Origin: Ktedonobacteraceae bacterium
GTDB lineage: Bacteria > Chloroflexota > Ktedonobacteria > Ktedonobacterales > Ktedonobacteraceae
Direction: 5' to 3'
Length of the DNA stretch: 18,791 nucleotides
Assembly (NCBI GenBank): GCA_014896635.1
Contig: JADBKA010000086.1
Location: 1 to 18,791, forward strand
Part shown: piece by piece, positions 6,474 through 13,565 of the stretch
How the letters are laid out: each line of letters begins with the position of its first letter
Numbering within the stretch: position 1 is the stretch's first letter
Made by a program: the position numbers and the translations under genes
Notes under the pieces: model-generated
What the model saw: only the letters and a program-made list of their open reading frames with translations
What the model was told of the DNA's origin: nothing
Databases searched by the model: none

Positions 6474-8811
6474 ATCCTGAGTACGCTGAATGGAGTAAGT
6501 GAGCGGAAACGGCACTGCCTGTCATGAGCGCAGCATCGCCGTAGGTGGCTGCCTGTCGCTCGTTCAAGCCGGTAGTGTCAATATGCTTCTCGTCCAGAAA
6601 ACTCACCATCCTCTCCAGGAGCAGGCGCTCGATCACTTTAAGCTGCATCTCATTGTCGGCTCTCTGAAAGAACTCGCGGTAAGCGGAGGAACTGGCAACC
6701 TGCCGCAGGTTGGTGTCAGTTCCGTAGTCAAACGCGGGATTCTCCTGTATTGCCTGCGCTTCTCTGCTGGTGCGCCACTGCGCCAGCGGCTTGTGTAGCA
6801 GCCAGGAGAGCAGTCGTACGGGCGCCGCGAACAGCAGCAGGAAAGCGGGAACAAACGACTCGCGTGCCAGTTTCCAGATTGCTCCTACATCCGGCGTTGA
6901 TGGGACAGTATCTATCTGGTAATACTCTTCCCGCAACGGCGGAAGCAGCAGGTAGTCTGCTTCGATAAACAGCTTTTTACCAACCATCACAGTACGCAGA
7001 AAGATGGAGAGGACCAGGTCTTCTTGCCTCGATGTGAGACGAATACATTTGTAGTAGTGAATATCTTGAGCAGGATTTTCTATAAATGTCTTCAGCAGCG
7101 ATGGATCTATCCTGGGGAATGGACGAGCGAGAGGAGCAGCAAGAAAGCGCCGGTCATCACGAATGCTCTGCCCGTTCACAAAAAGTTTATCTTCTATCTC
7201 TATCTTGCCCAGTTGCGCCAGATCGGCAGTCACAGTCGCATCGGTCAGAGCGGCATACAATTCATCCATCCGAAACGGCTGTGGTGAGAGTGCCTGATCA
7301 TCCTGTCTCTTTCCCTTGCTCACATCGACGGTAAAAAACCGTCCGCCGTATCTGATTCCGGCGCCCGCGAATGGCGAGTTGCTCCTGCCGCTGTAGACGA
7401 TTACGTTGCGCTCCTGGGCAGCAAAAGCGGCTCTGAGCTTCTGCTCCAGCGCCGGTTCAAGCCTCTCCTGGATAGCATCCGGCCTGAAGTTTCCTTTCAC
7501 CAGGCGTCTTATCGCTGATCCGTACCAGGTAACTACTTTTTCTGTCGTCAACACGATCCAGGCGATCAAAAATGCCGGCAGCAGCGTTGACCAGAAAGAA
7601 AGCAGGTAGCCTATCAGGTACAATGGCGCTTTAGGTAGCGATGGTCTGAAGTAGCGTATCGCCGCCACTATCAGAGTAACAAGCAAGAAATGAAGCAGCA
7701 GTATGAATAGCAAGGTGACGAGAAAACCTGGCGAGATAAGAGCGGCAATGATCGGGATTATGCTATAGCCGACGGCGAAAGGTGGGGTACTGAACAGAAC
7801 AAAAAGGTTCCTGAGGGCCAGCCCGATCAGCAGCAGTGTGAGCAAAAAAACGCCTGTCAGTATGCCATCGCGAATCAGTGTGCGTTTTTGCGCTGCGAAA
7901 CACCATTTCACCACCGGGATAATATCAATCCCATGCGTCTCGTTTACTGCTTTATGCTCCTCCTCAACAATGTGCCTGAACACGAATTTGCGAAACTTCT
8001 CATCAAGATGAGCGGCTGCACAAAGGTAGCGCGTGATTTCTCTTGCCGGAATAGCGGCGCTCTGTGGCAATGGACCAGGAACAGCGGGAGTCTGGGCCAG
8101 TGCAGAGAGTTGCGCTGAAGGTGGCGGGAACGCCTGCTGCGGGGGCTGAGAGATGGCTCCACTACTGCTCTGTGGGAAAGGTGCAAATACTCCGCTCTGT
8201 GGAGGTGGGCTAAAAGTCCCACCGGCCTGTGAGGGCGTGTTGAATATACCGCTGCTCTGAGCAGGCGTGGGCGTACTGATGGGGCCGCTGAACTGAGCAG
8301 GGGTATGGAACGCATCACCGGTCTGGGCAGGCGCGGGTGTGCTGGTAGCTCCTTCAGATTGGACGGTTGCTGTCGCTTCAGCCTGCTGAGGGACGGTGCT
8401 GGAAGCGTCCTGTGGAGGCCAGGAAGCCTCTCTTTTAACAGAGAGAGTAATCTCCGAATCGCTCTGCTGTTGTGCTGGCTGAGCAGCAGCGCCGGGTCCG
8501 GGCAACAGGCGGAAGGTCACACCGGCCTGTCCCAGGCCCACCTCGTCGCCGGGTTTGATATAGGCCGTGCCTGTAATCTCACGCTGGTTCAGCGTGATGA
8601 AACTCTGTTGATAGCCCTGGATAAGCAGGTAGCCGTTATCCCAGGCCAGGCGCGCATGCCAGGGCTGAATCGATGGATGAGGAATGATAATGCTGCATCC
8701 TGCATTCCTCCCAATCCAGGCTGGATGTTCACCTAATGGAATAGTTTGCCCGGCAAGAGGCCCGCCGGTGAACTGGAGATATGCCTGTATCAGGGGAGAG
8801 GGTTGACTCAT
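6472..8811 (-). CDS. FHA-domain multi-pass membrane protein
   Basis: Residues 10-102 form an FHA domain (WIGRNAGCS at 32-40, PSIQPWHARL at 46-55, then TLNQREI), a fold that reads phosphothreonine. Residues 110-255 are a Pro/Gln/Ser/Ala-rich linker with degenerate TPAQ/TPSQ units. Hydrophobic segments lie at about 314-340, 346-362, 364-386, 397-422 and 651-672. Between them is a soluble region with YSGRSNSPFAGAGIRY (473-488). The C-terminus has YREFFQRADNEM, VIERLLLERMVSFL and a small-residue end. From memory, the YSG...PF.GAG block and this C-terminus resemble large uncharacterised actinobacterial membrane proteins; that match should be tested. An upstream ATG at 8949 is in frame; the ATG at 8811 is preferred because AGGAGGAAAGAAG precedes it and the FHA begins at once. 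FHA suggests a link to Ser/Thr kinases, none of which is in the window. Confidence 0.85.
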   Translation of the reverse strand: MSQPSPLIQAYLQFTGGPLAGQTIPLGEHPAWIGRNAGCSIIIPHPSIQPWHARLAWDNGYLLIQGYQQSFITLNQREITGTAYIKPGDEVGLGQAGVTFRLLPGPGAAAQPAQQQSDSEITLSVKREASWPPQDASSTVPQQAEATATVQSEGATSTPAPAQTGDAFHTPAQFSGPISTPTPAQSSGIFNTPSQAGGTFSPPPQSGVFAPFPQSSSGAISQPPQQAFPPPSAQLSALAQTPAVPGPLPQSAAIPAREITRYLCAAAHLDEKFRKFVFRHIVEEEHKAVNETHGIDIIPVVKWCFAAQKRTLIRDGILTGVFLLTLLLIGLALRNLFVLFSTPPFAVGYSIIPIIAALISPGFLVTLLFILLLHFLLVTLIVAAIRYFRPSLPKAPLYLIGYLLSFWSTLLPAFLIAWIVLTTEKVVTWYGSAIRRLVKGNFRPDAIQERLEPALEQKLRAAFAAQERNVIVYSGRSNSPFAGAGIRYGGRFFTVDVSKGKRQDDQALSPQPFRMDELYAALTDATVTADLAQLGKIEIEDKLFVNGQSIRDDRRFLAAPLARPFPRIDPSLLKTFIENPAQDIHYYKCIRLTSRQEDLVLSIFLRTVMVGKKLFIEADYLLLPPLREEYYQIDTVPSTPDVGAIWKLARESFVPAFLLLFAAPVRLLSWLLHKPLAQWRTSREAQAIQENPAFDYGTDTNLRQVASSSAYREFFQRADNEMQLKVIERLLLERMVSFLDEKHIDTTGLNERQAATYGDAALMTGSAVSAHLLHSAYSG

Positions 8812-9247
8812 AGTTACTTCTTTCCTCCTGCGCATCAGAATTGGTCTATAATACCGGTCATCTGAAAGCCTTCTGGCCAACGTCTCTATCTTACCGGGAG
8901 TGACCTGTACATTCAAGCATGTTGATAGAAATTCTGACTTCTTTCTCAAAATGCATTAATGGATGTGTTAAAACGGGGGTATCCACTATTACCGGCGACA
9001 GAAAGAATTTTCTTCTGGGGGTAGGAGACCAGGGGGACTTTGCCTGCACAGTACCCTGGGAAGTGAGAAAAGAATGGATATTTCATCTATGTGTGGTTGT
9101 CTTTCGTATAAAAAGTAAAGGATGAAAGCATGAGTTTTGGTTTGGAATGAATAGCTCTGCCTGTTCGTTATAATAAGTAAGCATAAAAATTTATGCTTTG
9201 TTCTGGTGGCAGTGCTGTTTCTTGCTGTATACCAGGAAGGGAACCCT
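8812..9247. other. Divergent intergenic region FHA gene / GH57 gene
   Basis: These 436 bases are AT-richer than the genes. No gene is supported. Near the FHA gene a TATTAT box is seen on the minus strand around 8849-8856 without a good -35. Near the GH57 gene there is a perfect TATAAT at 9169-9174 and a dyad at 9181-9196. The middle part (about 8900-9120) shows nothing I can name. Confidence 0.55.
9169..9196 (+). promoter_or_regulatory. -10 box and dyad before the GH57/DUF3536 gene
   Basis: A perfect TATAAT lies at 9169-9174; no good -35 is found 17-18 bases upstream, so an activator may be needed. Just after it, GCATAAA (9181-9187) and TTTATGC (9190-9196) form a seven-base inverted repeat with a two-base centre, sitting on the expected start site as an operator would. 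Confidence 0.5.
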
Positions 9248-10726
9248 ATGATTGAACAAAAAACGGCACAGATTCTTTCTGATGTGCAAGCGACTTCCGG
9301 CCTGACGTACCTCTGTTTGCATGGGCATTTCTACCAGCCTCCACGTGAAGAGCCTTTTAGTGGCCTGCTGCCTGTAGAATTCGGAGCAGATCCTTATCGG
9401 AATTATAATGAGAAAATTACTGCTGAATGCTATCGTCCAAATGTGGAAGCAGGCAATTTTGAGGCGATCAGTTTTGATCTAGGTCCAACGCTGGCGGCCT
9501 GGTTAGAGAAAGCCCATCCCGACGTCTACCGGGGGATCATCGCTGCCGACAGGCGACATGTACAGCGGTACGGCGTGGGCAACGCGCTGGCGCAGGCTTA
9601 CAACCATACGATCCTGCCCCTGGCGACCGTACGCGATAAACGGACGCAGATTCTCTGGGGTCTGGAAGATTTCCGTCACCGTTTCGGGCGCGAGGCACGC
9701 GGCATGTGGCTGGCTGAGACGGCTGTTGACAGCGAAACGCTGGATATACTGGCGCAGTGCGGCGTGACCTACACGGTGCTCGCGCCCTGGCAGGCTGCGA
9801 CGCCCGTTGATGTGAGCGAGCCGTATATCGTGCCGTTGCGCGCTGGCCGGCGCATGACCGTGTTCTTCTACAATGCGCCGCTGTCCGGCGGGGTCTCGTT
9901 CGACTGGCATCTCACCAGCAATGCCGACGATTTTGCTGCATACCATCTGCCGGTTCATCTGGTTGAGGAGAAGCGGCAAGCTGGCGAGGCGCAGCTCCTC
10001 CTGATCGCAACCGATGGCGAACTCTACGGGCATCATAAACCCTGGCGCGACAAGTTCCTCTCCTACCTGGTACATCATGGCGCGCCTGCCAATGGCTTCG
10101 AGGTCTGTACGCTGGAGCGGTACATGAACCTGTACCCGCCCAGGAAGGAAGTCAAGCTGCGCGAGCCGAGTTCCTGGAGTTGCGCGCATGGTGTGGCTCG
10201 CTGGAGTAGCGGCTGTGGCTGCACCGAGGGTGAGAATTCGTGGAAGGCGGCGCTGCGCCACGCTCTCACCCGTCTTGCCGAACGCGGCGATCAATTGTTC
10301 GAGCGTTATGCCGGTGAGACGCTCAGTGATCCCTGGGCTGCGCGCGATGACTACTTGGCGCTGCGCAACGGCTGGCTGATGCCGGAGAGCTTCTGGGCGC
10401 GTCATGGCAAGGACCATCGCCCGCCGGAGCATCCCATGCTCGCCCGCCGCACGCTGCTCCTGCTGGAAGCGCAATACTACCAGCAGTACAGCTTTACCAG
10501 TTGTGGCTTCTTCTTCGAGGACCTGGACCGCATCGAGCCGCGCAACGATATCGCGTTCGCGCGCCGCGCCATCAGTCTGATCTGGCAGGCGCTGCGCATC
10601 GATCTCCAGAGCGATTTCGTCAATGACTTGCGTGCGGCCAGAAGCTGGCGCTCACAGAAGACGGGCGCGGACCTGTACCGGCAGCTCCCCGCAATGCCCG
10701 CTGAACTACTCCCTCCTCTGAAATGA
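9248..10726 (+). CDS. GH57-family glycoside hydrolase-like protein (DUF3536 type)
   Basis: The 492-residue product matches the family combining a GH57 N-terminal barrel with DUF3536. Visible blocks are HGHFYQPPRE (25-34), EKITAECYRPN (55-65), GNALAQAYNHTILPLA (111-126), GMWLAETAVD (152-161) and ATDGELYGHH (254-263). By analogy with GH57 amylases, E157 would be the nucleophile and D256 the acid/base; this is inferred, not shown. Members are cytoplasmic alpha-glucan enzymes or of unknown substrate. Many DUF3536 proteins are, as I recall, around 800 residues, so this one appears short at the C-terminal side while ending cleanly. A GTG at 9206 would add 14 residues. ATG 9248 is chosen because AGGAAGGG sits six bases upstream. 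It is a single-gene unit with a 12-bp hairpin after the stop. Confidence 0.85.
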   Translation: MIEQKTAQILSDVQATSGLTYLCLHGHFYQPPREEPFSGLLPVEFGADPYRNYNEKITAECYRPNVEAGNFEAISFDLGPTLAAWLEKAHPDVYRGIIAADRRHVQRYGVGNALAQAYNHTILPLATVRDKRTQILWGLEDFRHRFGREARGMWLAETAVDSETLDILAQCGVTYTVLAPWQAATPVDVSEPYIVPLRAGRRMTVFFYNAPLSGGVSFDWHLTSNADDFAAYHLPVHLVEEKRQAGEAQLLLIATDGELYGHHKPWRDKFLSYLVHHGAPANGFEVCTLERYMNLYPPRKEVKLREPSSWSCAHGVARWSSGCGCTEGENSWKAALRHALTRLAERGDQLFERYAGETLSDPWAARDDYLALRNGWLMPESFWARHGKDHRPPEHPMLARRTLLLLEAQYYQQYSFTSCGFFFEDLDRIEPRNDIAFARRAISLIWQALRIDLQSDFVNDLRAARSWRSQKTGADLYRQLPAMPAELLPPLK

Positions 10727-10749
10727 GGTACAGGAGTGGAGAATGAGGA

Positions 10750-10784
10750 AGGCATCCAGCGTATTCATGGTGCGCTGGATGCCT
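10750..10784. terminator. Strong hairpin between convergent GH57 and Uma2 genes
   Basis: AGGCATCCAGCG (10750-10761) and CGCTGGATGCCT (10773-10784) pair perfectly over 12 bases with an 11-base loop. No T run follows on either strand, so it may be a transcript-stabilising or factor-assisted stop rather than a classic terminator. Confidence 0.6.
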
Positions 10785-10883
10785 GTCCATCTTACTACTG
10801 GGCCAGTTGCAGCAGGTGAATCTTATTGCCTGCCAGATCTTGGATGATCAGATCTCAAATTTCCGCGAGATATCCCTTCCCGT

Positions 10884-11480
10884 TCATAAGGTTTCATCTT
10901 CTTCTAGCAGTTCTTCCTGTTCTAGATACACTTTGAAGTAGATTTCGCTCAGGCTGAGGGAAACTTCGATGGCTGGTAGATAGATCACGTCCTGCTCATT
11001 CTCGTAAGTGGTCACTTCCCAGCGCGACTGGCCGAGACGATGATAATGTTCCACGTAGCGTCTGTACGAGTCAGCAAACAAAATCTCCTGAATGGTCGGG
11101 AAGCGCCGGTATGCTTCCAGTTTTTCACCGGTGTCTATGTGCCTTGTCGATGGAGATAAGACTTCTACGATGACTATCGGCGCCTCTATCGCTTTTGTGC
11201 GCGTCCAGTCGTGAGGATCGCAGGAGACCGAAACATCGGGACAGTAGCAGCGCCATTCCGACAAGCGTACCATCACATCAGAACTGTAAACATGGCATTC
11301 GCTGTGACGTAGAGCCTCACGCAGAGCAGCGCCGATGTTCAGGCTGATTTCTCCATGTGGCACTGAGCCACCAGTCATCATGCGTACATACCCATCGACA
11401 TATTCGTACTTATGCGATGGGAACTGCTCAACCAGTTTCCAGTATTCTTCGGGTGTATATTTATCTGCGCGCTCGTACAT
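10884..11480 (-). CDS. Uma2-family (DUF820) PD-(D/E)xK endonuclease-like protein
   Basis: This 198-residue protein has the Uma2/DUF820 layout: TPEEYWKLVE at the start, KYEYVDGYV (24-32) with the typical E..DG turn, HGEISLNIGAAL, the first acidic catalytic residue in PDVSV (D82), the E-x-L strand in IVIVEVLSPST (E106) and K120 in the following helix. That fits a PD-(D/E)xK nuclease core. The family is abundant in Cyanobacteria and Chloroflexota, often in dozens of copies, and its biological role is unknown. The last 12 residues are very acidic (EEELLEEDE-like). The ribosome binding site GGAGAGGG is rather far, about 12 bases, from the ATG. PIG-L ends 102 bases upstream on the same strand, and a dyad-containing promoter lies between. 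Confidence 0.87.
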   Translation of the reverse strand: MYERADKYTPEEYWKLVEQFPSHKYEYVDGYVRMMTGGSVPHGEISLNIGAALREALRHSECHVYSSDVMVRLSEWRCYCPDVSVSCDPHDWTRTKAIEAPIVIVEVLSPSTRHIDTGEKLEAYRRFPTIQEILFADSYRRYVEHYHRLGQSRWEVTTYENEQDVIYLPAIEVSLSLSEIYFKVYLEQEELLEEDETL

Positions 11481-11539
11481 AGTATCTCAATCCCTCTCCG
11501 CCTCTTTTTTTCTGTTTTCTTCAAAGGAAGCATATACAA

Positions 11540-11558
11540 AATCTACTATACAGTATAG
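11540..11558 (-). promoter_or_regulatory. Dyad over the -10 of the Uma2 gene
   Basis: CTATAC-A-GTATAG (11546-11558) is a 13-base palindrome. On the minus strand it contains TATACT, a good -10, with TTGGGT 15 bases upstream as a weak -35. The adjoining AATCTACTATA (11540-11550) is repeated exactly at the copA promoter. Confidence 0.45.
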
Positions 11559-11582
11559 CCTCTCCCTTTTATACCCAATCAT

Positions 11583-12422
11583 CTACAACACACGTGCGAA
11601 CAGGTCATTTTCGCCGATCACATCGTCGCCGACGCGCGAGGCGGCGAGCTGGAAAAATTCGGTGCCTTTCCACTTACGCTGCAATTCCGACGGTATGTGA
11701 GCCTGCGGAGAGTTGGGACTGGTCTGTGTGCGGTGCTGCTGCCGGGCCAGTTGTTTCGTCTCGTACCAGCGTTCCACGTCGAGCACAACGCTGATCTGCT
11801 GGTCGGCCAGTCCCAGGTGTTCCACGTCAAGCCCTTTCAGCACACTATCGTAGCTCTCGGTCTCGAACCAGTCGGCCATTGTGAGCAGGTGACGGCGGGA
11901 GAAAGAGGTGTAGTAGAGCTTGGCGGCGGCATGGCCCTCTCCTAGATATGGGAAGAGAATCGTATCTGCTGCTGCGTGAAATGCTGCTGTTGTATGCTTA
12001 TAAATGGCGATATGATCAGGATGCCTGTAGATGCCGGTTTCATCGAAGGTGATGATTACCTGAGGTTTGAACTCGCGGATGATTTTCACCAGTTGTGCGA
12101 TAACATCGACCGAACGCGCATTGATCAAGGCATGTGGGTCCTGGTTGTGTGCAGTGCCGGCCATACCCGAATCCCGATAATCCAGAAACCAGAGGTGATC
12201 CACACCGAGTATCTGCGCGGCAGCCCGCGCTTCCTGTTCACGAACGGTGCCGAGATTGGCCGGCGTTGCCAGGGAAAGATCAGAGATATCCCCGGCTTCT
12301 CCTCGTGTGGCATAAACCAGACCAGTCTCAACTTCCAACTCATGATAATGCAGGAGTGTGCCGCTGATGATGCCCTCGTCGTCAGGGTGGGCAAAGATCC
12401 CCAGTAGTCGTTTCGCAGGCAT
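11583..12422 (-). CDS. PIG-L/LmbE-family zinc deacetylase
   Basis: The 279-residue protein shows the two hallmark motifs of the PIG-L (MshB/Mca/BshB) family: AHPDDE at residues 11-16, where H12 and D15 are zinc ligands and D14 is the likely base, and GIYRHPDHIA at 130-139 with the third ligand H137. These enzymes remove acetyl groups from N-acetylglucosamine-type substrates, as in mycothiol or bacillithiol synthesis, or hydrolyse thiol conjugates. The closest look is MshB/Mca-like, but no thiol-pathway gene is nearby, so the substrate stays open. The ATG lies 8 bases after GAGGAACGGG-like sequence. The gene has its own promoter at 12464-12493. Confidence 0.9.
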   Translation of the reverse strand: MPAKRLLGIFAHPDDEGIISGTLLHYHELEVETGLVYATRGEAGDISDLSLATPANLGTVREQEARAAAQILGVDHLWFLDYRDSGMAGTAHNQDPHALINARSVDVIAQLVKIIREFKPQVIITFDETGIYRHPDHIAIYKHTTAAFHAAADTILFPYLGEGHAAAKLYYTSFSRRHLLTMADWFETESYDSVLKGLDVEHLGLADQQISVVLDVERWYETKQLARQQHRTQTSPNSPQAHIPSELQRKWKGTEFFQLAASRVGDDVIGENDLFARVL

Positions 12423-12463
12423 GGTTCCCGTTCCTCGCTATGCTGTGCTCTCCCTTGTTGATT

Positions 12464-12493
12464 AGCGTAGCACGGGCTGGCAATACCTGTCAA
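12464..12493 (-). promoter_or_regulatory. Promoter of the PIG-L gene
   Basis: On the minus strand a perfect TTGACA (complement of 12488-12493) is followed after 18 bases by TACGCT (complement of 12464-12469). The -10 is preceded by TGC, an extended -10. Confidence 0.7.
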
Positions 12494-12576
12494 TCATCGT
12501 CGCGGCCCTGACAGCCCATACATATCCTTACGGAATGAAACGCTTATCCTTATAGATAGAACGAGTATTTGAAACA

Positions 12577-12609
12577 TTGCTCTATCTTTTCTGTGACAGG
12601 TATGTTACA
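12577..12609 (+). promoter_or_regulatory. Candidate phoU promoter with overlapping dyad
   Basis: TTGCTC (12577-12582) and TATGTT (12601-12606) are spaced by 18 bases; TACACT overlaps at 12606-12611 as an alternative -10. The dyad TGTGAC-N6-GTTACA (12592-12609, one mismatch) covers the spacer and -10, where a repressor would act. It is not a Pho box as known from E. coli. Confidence 0.42.
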
Positions 12610-12716
12610 CTATGACTGGTATGCTGGAAGTGGCCGATTCAGATAAAGGCAAGGGATATATGATAAAATGAGCTTTATCGAATCCGTGCAAACGAAGGAG
12701 CAATGAGGAGAACCAC

Positions 12717-13481
12717 ATGACGCGAACCATCTTAGATAAAGAACTGGCAGAACTGGACGAGCAGGTCCGGCGCCTGGGTAGCCTTGTCGATGAGGCGCTG
12801 GAGGAGGCGCTCACGGCGCTGCAAACGGGGGAACTGGCGAAAGCGGGTATGGTCATTGAGGGTGATACGATTATTGATAGCCTGCGCGCCAGCATTGAGG
12901 AGCGCGCCATCCGCCTGCTGACCCTGCAACAGCCGCTGGGTGGGCGTGATTTGCGCTATCTGACCTCTGTCCTATCGATTGCGGGCGACCTGGAGCGGAC
13001 CGGGGACGGAGCTGCTGGTATCGCGCAAATCATTTTACGCATGTCCCCTTTGCGTGAAAGGCATCTTCCACTTGTGCATGATGAGGCATCTGCTGCCGCA
13101 GCAAGCAATAAAGAGATCACAGAAGCTTCGATCATGCAGGAGTTACTGGACCTGGCGAAAGAGGCCAGGCGTGTATTGCAGGGTACAATGAAAGCATTCG
13201 CAGAGCGCAATGCTGCTGCGGCCCGCTATCTGTGGGAAGAAGATGATGTGGTAGATGTGCGCTATCATCAGGTGCGGCACGATTTGATGGCGATGATGAC
13301 TGCTGCGCGCGGCATCCCCGCTTTGCAAAGTGATGCTCTCATCTTGCAGCGCATGACCTACCTGCTGTGGATCGCGCATAAGCTGGAGCGTGTGGGCGAT
13401 CACTGTAGCAATATCTGTGAACGCATTGTCTACATGGTCGAAGGTGAGACGAGTATTCAGCCATCCTTGAGAGAGCAATAG
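12717..13481 (+). CDS. phoU: PhoU-family phosphate signalling/transport regulator
   Basis: This 254-residue all-helical protein has two PhoU repeats. The metal-binding motif of the first is in GDLERTGDGAAGI (about 90-102), and of the second in HKLERVGDHCSNICER near residue 225. PhoU links the Pst phosphate transporter to a PhoR-type kinase and represses phosphate uptake when phosphate is plentiful. The length is about 20-35 residues more than many PhoU proteins; the extra part is an Ala-rich insert near residues 122-140. AGGAG lies six bases before the ATG. In many genomes phoU follows pstSCAB, but here it is alone between a PIG-L gene and icd, with its own promoter and terminator. Confidence 0.93.
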   Translation: MTRTILDKELAELDEQVRRLGSLVDEALEEALTALQTGELAKAGMVIEGDTIIDSLRASIEERAIRLLTLQQPLGGRDLRYLTSVLSIAGDLERTGDGAAGIAQIILRMSPLRERHLPLVHDEASAAAASNKEITEASIMQELLDLAKEARRVLQGTMKAFAERNAAAARYLWEEDDVVDVRYHQVRHDLMAMMTAARGIPALQSDALILQRMTYLLWIAHKLERVGDHCSNICERIVYMVEGETSIQPSLREQ

Positions 13482-13521
13482 CAGGCAGGGGATGCAGCCG
13501 GGTGAGCCGGGTGGTGGGGGT

Positions 13522-13565
13522 GCCGGGGCGCTTTTCGTGAGTTCATGGGCGTCCCGGCGTTTTTT
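13522..13565 (+). terminator. Rho-independent terminator of phoU
   Basis: GCCGGGGCGC (13522-13531) pairs with GCGTCCCGGC (13549-13558) over ten positions with one G-U pair and a 17-base loop. Six T residues run through 13560-13565, reaching the stop codon of convergent icd. Confidence 0.82.

Noticed and set aside
9503..10474. Minus-strand ORF of 323 codons
   Set aside because: It lies fully antisense to the GH57/DUF3536 gene, which carries all family motifs. High GC at third positions explains the open antisense frame.
12592..12609. CRP/FNR site before phoU
   Set aside because: The half-sites resemble TGTGA, but spacing between TGTGA and TTACA is eight bases, not six, so it does not fit the CRP consensus.
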